From: Bacteroidota bacterium
Lineage (GTDB): Bacteria; Bacteroidota; Ignavibacteria; UBA10030; UBA8401
Direction of reading: 5' to 3'
Assembly (NCBI GenBank): GCA_030824295.1
Contig: JAVBYA010000130.1
Location: 1-10,413, forward strand
DNA length: 10,413 nt
Shown piece by piece: positions 6,313-10,413 of this stretch (its first letter is position 1; every line of letters starts with the position of its first letter). The position numbers and the translations under genes are program-made. The notes under the pieces were generated by a model that was not told the DNA's origin, ran no database searches, and saw only the letters and a program-made list of their open reading frames with translations.

Positions 6313-7521
6313 TCACATCCGTTCGATGATGACCGCCATACCTTGTCCGACGCCGATACACATCGTACAGAGAGCGTACCGGCCGCCGTTCTGCTGCAAT
6401 TCATACGCAGCAGTGGTGATGAGCCGTGCTCCCGACATTCCTAACGGATGTCCCAGAGCGATGGCACCTCCATTCGGATTCACGCGGGGATCATTGTCCG
6501 CAATGCCAAGTCCGCGGAGCGACGCAAGGACCTGCGCTGCGAATGCTTCGTTCATTTCGATCACAGAAAGTTCTGCGACCGTGAGTCCGGCCTTGGCGAG
6601 TGCCTTCTGTGATGCGGGGAGCGGACCGATCCCCATGATACGCGGTTCGACTCCGGCAACGGCCGAGGTGACGAACCGTGCGATCGGGGTCAAGCAAAAT
6701 TCCTTCACGGCTGACTCCGATGCCAGGATGAGCGCGCACGAACCGTCGTTCAAACCAGACGCGTTCCCGGCAGTGACGGTTCCTTTCCCGTCGGACCGGA
6801 ACGCCGGCTTCAATTTTGACAACTTCTCGACGGTCGTATCCGGCTTCGGGAATTCATCATCACCGATGATGAGGGTGTCGTGCTTCGTCTGCACCTCTAT
6901 CGTGATGATTTCCTTGAAGAACCGCTGACTGATGATGGAACGTTTCGCCTTTTGCTGGGACCAAAATGCGAACGCATCCTGGTCCTGCCGGGTGATGCCG
7001 AACTGTTCGGCAACATGCTCTGCCGTCATACCCATGGAGTCCACTCCATAGAGTTCCTTCATCTTCGGATTCACGAAACGCCATCCGAGCGCCGAGTCCA
7101 CCATCTCGGGTGTGCGGGAGAACGGCTCGGATGGTTTTGCCATCACGTACGGCGCGCGGGACATGCTTTCTACGCCGCCGGCGATGTACAGTTCCCCGTC
7201 GCCGACGCGGATCTTGTTCGCCGCATTCGCCACCGCACTCATTCCCGATGCGCAAAGCCGATTGACCGTCTCCGCCGGCACTGTCACCGGAAGACCGGCG
7301 AGGAGCGACGACATGCGCGCCACGTTCCGGTTATCCTCCCCCGCCTGATTCGCGCAGCCGAGGATCACTTCATCGTATGCTGCGGACGGGATCGATGGAT
7401 TCCGTTCCAGCAAGCGCCGGATAACGAGAGCGGCAAGATCGTCAGGACGGATCGAGGAGAGTGCGCCGCCGTATTTTCCGATCGGCGTGCGGATGGCATC
7501 GATGATGTAGACTGGGTTCAT
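6313..7521 (-). CDS. paaJ: 3-oxoadipyl-CoA / 3-oxo-5,6-dehydrosuberyl-CoA thiolase
   Basis: A 402-residue thiolase, nearly the same length as E. coli PaaJ (401). It cleaves acetyl-CoA from 3-oxo-5,6-dehydrosuberyl-CoA and later splits 3-oxoadipyl-CoA into succinyl-CoA and acetyl-CoA. The catalytic triad is visible: nucleophile Cys90 in NRLCASGMSAV, His358 in GGAIALGHPLGMSGAR, and Cys388 in CTMCIGVGQG. The N-terminus YIIDAIRTPIGKYGG is characteristic of PcaF/PaaJ thiolases. The ATG at 7521 is chosen because it starts this conserved N-terminus; the frame extends 29 codons further into paaD, which is rejected. It begins 4 bases after the paaD stop and has no strong ribosome binding site of its own, suggesting coupled translation. 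The position directly after paaD, with no paaE, is unusual. PcaF activity on a beta-ketoadipate pathway is possible but not supported by the neighbours. Confidence 0.95.
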   Translation of the reverse strand: MNPVYIIDAIRTPIGKYGGALSSIRPDDLAALVIRRLLERNPSIPSAAYDEVILGCANQAGEDNRNVARMSSLLAGLPVTVPAETVNRLCASGMSAVANAANKIRVGDGELYIAGGVESMSRAPYVMAKPSEPFSRTPEMVDSALGWRFVNPKMKELYGVDSMGMTAEHVAEQFGITRQDQDAFAFWSQQKAKRSIISQRFFKEIITIEVQTKHDTLIIGDDEFPKPDTTVEKLSKLKPAFRSDGKGTVTAGNASGLNDGSCALILASESAVKEFCLTPIARFVTSAVAGVEPRIMGIGPLPASQKALAKAGLTVAELSVIEMNEAFAAQVLASLRGLGIADNDPRVNPNGGAIALGHPLGMSGARLITTAAYELQQNGGRYALCTMCIGVGQGMAVIIERM

Positions 7522-7525
7522 ATGC

Positions 7526-8023
7526 TTAGAAGGATTTGAAATATTCGAATGGCTGCAGGCAGACATCGCAGTAATAATATGCTTTGCATGCAGTGGAACC
7601 GAACTCACTCTTCAGGGTTGTCCGTTGTGACCGGCAGTGTGGACAGGGAACGGCGGGAAGATCGATCTGGAGCAGCGGTGATGCTGCAACTGTCAGAGGC
7701 GGTGCGATGCCGTACGCGCGAAGTTTCTCTCTTGCAGAATCATCCATCCAATCCGTACTCCACGCTGGAGCGAGGATGGTGAGGATCGTCAACCGTACGA
7801 TACCATGCTCGCGGCAGACCTGTCTGATCTCCTGCTGGATGGTATGCATCGCCGGACATCCGGAATAGGTCGGTGTAATGGAGATGGTCACTTCATCGTC
7901 CGTTATAGATATATCGCGAATTATGCCTAATTCTACTATGGAAATCGCAGGTACCTCGGGATCCGGAATGGTGTCGAGGAGCGCCCTGATCGATGCTTTC
8001 GTATGTACCGCAGCGGTTGTCAC
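7526..8023 (-). CDS. paaD: Phenylacetyl-CoA epoxidase assembly factor PaaD
   Basis: A 165-residue protein, the family's usual length. The N-terminal half (about 8-95) is a MIP18/DUF59 domain with IPDPEVPAISIVELGI and TPTYSGCP (Cys56). The C-terminal half carries the PaaD cysteine cluster: CPHC (127-130), TACKA (Cys146) and CDVC (152-155), ending in PFEYFKSF. PaaD is required for epoxidase activity and is thought to act in iron-sulfur cluster or metal-centre maturation. The start is a GTG at 8023: it gives the expected length, has AAGGA about 8 bases upstream, and lies 22 bases after paaC. The frame continues to 8077, but those residues overlap paaC and are not PaaD-like. Its usual client PaaE, which carries a 2Fe-2S cluster, is not encoded here. 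Confidence 0.95.
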   Translation of the reverse strand: MTTAAVHTKASIRALLDTIPDPEVPAISIVELGIIRDISITDDEVTISITPTYSGCPAMHTIQQEIRQVCREHGIVRLTILTILAPAWSTDWMDDSAREKLRAYGIAPPLTVAASPLLQIDLPAVPCPHCRSQRTTLKSEFGSTACKAYYYCDVCLQPFEYFKSF

Positions 8024-8045
8024 GCGGTCATCCTTTGCATGATCC

Positions 8046-8798
8046 TCACCATGTGATCTCCGGGTACGAACGAGCAACGCTCTGCATCTCCGTCAGAAGA
8101 TGTCCGAGATGTTCCGTATGTCGTCCGTTTCGTCCTCCGCTCTGCATCCGGATATCCTTTTCCGGAAGCGTGAGTGCAGTCCGGGAAAGAATCGTATCCA
8201 CACTGTTCCGCCAACCGGTCCTGAGCGTTCGCGGATCGATCGCTGCGCCGGACCCGATCACTTCTTCCGCCGGGAATCCTCCGATGAACATCTCGTCCGT
8301 GTACTGCCATAGTTCGTTCAGTGCGTGCTGCGTCCGCTGAATGCTCTCATCGGTCCCGTCCCCCAGCCGGAGCATCCACTGGCTGCTGTGACGGAAATGA
8401 TACCGCAGTTCCTTATGTGCCTTCTGTGCAACTGCGGCAAGAGGAGCATAAGAGCTCGTCTGCAGCCGATCATATAACGATATGCCGAATGCATCATAGA
8501 GGAACTGACGGACAATGGTCCGTGCAAAATCGCCGTTCGGCTGTTCAACAAGCAGCAGGTTCCGGTACTCGATGGCTTCTCGGAAATAGACCATCCTGTC
8601 CGGCGTCCGTACATTCCCTTCCGCTTCCGCCGCAATCTCATACAGGAAAGTTGCCTGGCCGATGCAATCCAATGCAATATTGGAGAGAGCGATATCCTCT
8701 TCCAGGATCGGTGCGTGACCGCACCATTCGGAGAGGCGGTGGCCAAGGATCAATCGGTCGTCGGCGAGAGAAAGGAGATATTCAGAAAGCGGGGTCAT
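8046..8798 (-). CDS. paaC: Phenylacetyl-CoA 1,2-epoxidase subunit PaaC
   Basis: A 250-residue ferritin-like helical protein (E. coli PaaC is 248). PaaC is the structural partner of PaaA in the soluble multicomponent epoxidase. Family segments include IALSNIALDCIGQATFLY (about 36-53), NLLLVEQPNGDFARTIVRQ (80-98), a KELRYH helix (129-134) and the C-terminal GGRNGRHTEHLGHLLTEMQ. In the second helix, the place of the diiron Glu-x-x-His is taken by Asp44 and Gln48, consistent with the known loss of the metal centre in PaaC. The ATG at 8798 overlaps the paaB stop as ATGA, with GGAAG upstream. A GTG at 8810 would add four residues and is the alternative start. Confidence 0.96.
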   Translation of the reverse strand: MTPLSEYLLSLADDRLILGHRLSEWCGHAPILEEDIALSNIALDCIGQATFLYEIAAEAEGNVRTPDRMVYFREAIEYRNLLLVEQPNGDFARTIVRQFLYDAFGISLYDRLQTSSYAPLAAVAQKAHKELRYHFRHSSQWMLRLGDGTDESIQRTQHALNELWQYTDEMFIGGFPAEEVIGSGAAIDPRTLRTGWRNSVDTILSRTALTLPEKDIRMQSGGRNGRHTEHLGHLLTEMQSVARSYPEITW

Positions 8799-9109
8799 GG
8801 TTTCTTCCACAATTCATCGGGAAGTGTATAGGAGTAGAACTGAGGATGCCGGTACACTTTGTCCGGTGTCGGCTCGAAGAACGGTACCGTATCATCCGGC
8901 GTGGTGGCGGTAATGTCGCGTGACCGTACGACCCACAGACTCTTCACATTCCCTCGGCGCGCGAAAAGGTCCCGCGCGTTCTGCAATGCGTTCTCCGCAT
9001 CGGCCGCCCGGATGCTCCCGGCGTGACTGTGCGGTTCGTTCTGCGATTCCTGGAGGAAGACCTCCCAGAGGTCCCATTGATCGTCGGGTTGCTGAAGGTG
9101 AGTACTCAT
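8795..9109 (-). CDS. paaB: Phenylacetyl-CoA 1,2-epoxidase subunit PaaB
   Basis: A 104-residue protein, slightly longer than the 95 residues of E. coli PaaB. PaaB is a small subunit that bridges PaaA-PaaC heterodimers in the epoxidase complex. Recognisable features are WDLWEVFLQ (12-20), HSHAGSIRAADAENALQNARD (about 27-47), FARRGNVKSLWVVRS (49-63), then a C-terminus with FFEPTPDKVYRHPQFY (77-92). The frame stays open to 9208, inside paaA, but those residues are not PaaB-like. The ATG at 9109 has AGGA about 8 bases upstream and lies 19 bases after the paaA stop. It overlaps paaC by 4 bases. Confidence 0.95.
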   Translation of the reverse strand: MSTHLQQPDDQWDLWEVFLQESQNEPHSHAGSIRAADAENALQNARDLFARRGNVKSLWVVRSRDITATTPDDTVPFFEPTPDKVYRHPQFYSYTLPDELWKKP

Positions 9110-9128
9110 CGCCGGTCCTGAATGTTGA

Positions 9129-10079
9129 TCATTCCGCAGTCTCGCTGCTGCGTCGGTGTTTGGCTTCGTACGCACGGGCCGCTTCCCGGACCCATGCGCC
9201 CTGATCATGAGCGGTACGGCGGACGTTCAACCGTTCGTGATTGCACGGTCCGTTGCCGCTGATGACAGCGTTGAACTCGTTCCAGTCGATCTCCCCTGTC
9301 TCCCAGCTGCGCGTCTGTTCATTGAACCGCAGCTTCGGATCCGGCACAGTGAGTCCCCATGCTTGCGCCTGTTCCACCGTCATATCGATGAAACGCTGGC
9401 GGAGTTCATCGTTCCCTTTCAGCTTGATCTTCCATTTCATCATATCCGGACTGTTCGGCGAGTTCGCATCGTGCGGACCGAACATCATCAGCGTTGGCCA
9501 CCAGAACCGGTTGAACGATTCCTGGACCATTGCTTTCCCCTGTTCACCGGAAGCGATCAGCGTAGCGATGATCTCCATCCCCTGCTTCTTGTGGAAATTC
9601 TCTTCCTTGCAGATGCGAAGCAGCGCGCGGGAGTAGGGTCCGTACGAGCATTTCGCCATGGTGGTCTGATTGATGATGGCGGCGCCATCCACCAGCCAGC
9701 CGATCATGCCCATGTCCGCCCATGCAAGCGTGGGATAATTGAAAATGGATGAGTATTTGGCTTTGCCGGTATGGAGCTGTCCGAACATCTCTTCACGCGA
9801 GATGCCGAGGGTCTCGGCAGAACTGTACAGGTAGTGGCCGTGACCTGCTTCATCCTGCACTTTGGCAAGCAGAGCAAGTTTCCGGCGGAGCGACGGGGCG
9901 CGGGTGATCCAATTCCCTTCGGGGAGCATCCCGATGATCTCGGAATGGGCATGCTGAGAGATGAGACGTTTGAGTTGGCTCCGGTATTTGTCCGGCATCC
10001 AATCGTTCGGTTCGATGGTCTCGCCTTCTGCGATACGGCGGTTGAACTGTTCCTCCATCATGGCGATGTTTTCGCTCAT
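9129..10079 (-). CDS. paaA: Phenylacetyl-CoA 1,2-epoxidase catalytic subunit PaaA
   Basis: A 316-residue ferritin-like diiron protein (E. coli PaaA is 309). It is the catalytic subunit that epoxidises the ring of phenylacetyl-CoA using O2 and electrons normally passed by PaaE. The probable metal ligands are visible: Glu47 in HSEIIG, Glu77 and His80 in QDEAGHGH, Asp131, then Glu160 and His163 in KEENFHKKQG. The family stretches RFWWPTLMMFGPHDANSPNS (191-210) and WGLTVPDPKLRFNE (241-254) are intact, so the enzyme looks functional. The ATG at 10079 is preceded by GAGGAA about 4 bases upstream. It is the first gene of the operon proper, after a 111-base gap with a promoter candidate. Confidence 0.97.
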   Translation of the reverse strand: MSENIAMMEEQFNRRIAEGETIEPNDWMPDKYRSQLKRLISQHAHSEIIGMLPEGNWITRAPSLRRKLALLAKVQDEAGHGHYLYSSAETLGISREEMFGQLHTGKAKYSSIFNYPTLAWADMGMIGWLVDGAAIINQTTMAKCSYGPYSRALLRICKEENFHKKQGMEIIATLIASGEQGKAMVQESFNRFWWPTLMMFGPHDANSPNSPDMMKWKIKLKGNDELRQRFIDMTVEQAQAWGLTVPDPKLRFNEQTRSWETGEIDWNEFNAVISGNGPCNHERLNVRRTAHDQGAWVREAARAYEAKHRRSSETAE

Positions 10080-10124
10080 GCGTTCCTCATTCTGAATGGT
10101 GATCGTCGTGAGTTCGGTGGATGG

Positions 10125-10152
10125 AATATACGAAAGGGCGCGGGGAATCCAA
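10125..10152 (-). promoter_or_regulatory. Candidate promoter of the paa operon
   Basis: On the minus strand a -35-like TTGGAT (10152-10147) and a -10-like TATATT (10130-10125) are 16 bases apart. A start near 10118 leaves a leader of about 38 bases before paaA. The -10 sits in TTTCGTATATT, also found in the tRNA-Ser leader promoter. An imperfect inverted repeat, GAATCC (10145-10150) with GGATTC (10170-10175), overlaps the -35 side and could be a regulator site, but it does not match an operator I know. Confidence 0.4.
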
Positions 10153-10190
10153 AACGGAATTCTTTGTCCGGATTCACACAGAAGTGCGGG

Positions 10191-10413
10191 CTACCCCTCG
10201 TCGTTCATGCCGTGGGTCTCCGTATTATGTTCGATGCTGAAGAGGAACTTCGCTTTGGGATTGTTATCGATGGCACGCTGCAAGGCATACTTCGATTCCG
10301 AGATGTACACCAGATTGTCGTGCTTGTCCAGAAATAAAGACCCGGGATGGATGGTCTTGAGCCATTCGATGTCCGATTCGTGCTGATACTGCACCCAGGA
10401 GGCCTTATAGAGC
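10191..10413 (-). CDS. C-terminal part of an unrecognised small protein (cut by the window edge)
   Basis: An open frame enters from the right edge and ends in TAG at 10193-10191; 73 codons are visible and no stop precedes them within the window. The residues include DIEWLKTIHPGSLFLDK, DNLVYISESKYALQRAID and KAKFLFSIEHN, a plausible small alpha/beta pattern. An internal GTG at 10394 could be read as a start, but the frame continues through it. The pattern of a short strand, a 'do you see this residue' strand and a helix is loosely like DUF5678-type small proteins; this is a guess. It lies 111 bases upstream of paaA in the same direction, with a separate promoter candidate between them, so membership in the paa operon is unlikely. 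Confidence 0.5.
   Translation of the reverse strand, partial: LYKASWVQYQHESDIEWLKTIHPGSLFLDKHDNLVYISESKYALQRAIDNNPKAKFLFSIEHNTETHGMNDEG

Noticed and set aside
8024..8077. ATG/GTG starts upstream of the chosen paaD GTG
   Set aside because: The added residues overlap paaC, are not PaaD-like and would exceed the family's length; GTG 8023 has a clear AAGGA.

Overview
The window looks like a piece of a bacterial chromosome with two parts: a mixed left third (about 1-2860) and a dense minus-strand catabolic operon for aerobic phenylacetate degradation (about 2861-10190). Ribosome binding sites are visible before most operon genes, the tRNA gene does not encode CCA, and candidate -10 boxes read TATATT. 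The chemistry implies an oxygen-using heterotroph. A member of the Ignavibacteria/Chlorobi/Kapabacteria side of the FCB group is my guess, but nothing in the sequence proves it.

Left part. A plus-strand gene (91-1032) encodes an unrecognised single-pass membrane protein. It ends in a strong hairpin terminator with A/T tracts on both sides. Facing it on the minus strand is a tRNA-Ser(UGA) gene, and the terminator can serve both. An unusual gap of about 320 bases follows (1202-1525). It holds two similar tandem hairpins, a chain of mini-ORFs and a good minus-strand promoter about 200 bases upstream of the tRNA. Next on the plus strand is a ZIP-like transporter with a complete cyclic-nucleotide-binding domain between its third and fourth membrane helices. 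It converges on the operon end with only 3 bases between stop codons.

Operon. In order of transcription (right to left): the tail of an unrecognised small gene cut by the window edge, a promoter region, then paaA, paaB, paaC, paaD, paaJ, paaY, paaZ and a PaaF-like enoyl-CoA hydratase. PaaA/B/C are subunits of the ring 1,2-epoxidase and PaaD is its cluster-assembly/maturation factor. PaaZ opens the oxepin ring and oxidises the resulting aldehyde. PaaJ is the thiolase, the PaaF-like enzyme a beta-oxidation hydratase, and PaaY a thioesterase of the gamma-carbonic-anhydrase fold that clears dead-end CoA esters. Spacing is tight, with 4-base ATGA overlaps at paaB/paaC and paaY/paaZ and gaps of 4 to 23 bases elsewhere.

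The most notable points are the absence of paaE (the epoxidase reductase) from its usual place after paaD, the ZIP/cyclic-nucleotide fusion with substituted metal ligands, and the leader-like structure upstream of the tRNA. I see no CRISPR array, insertion sequence or wholly new defence-type system.
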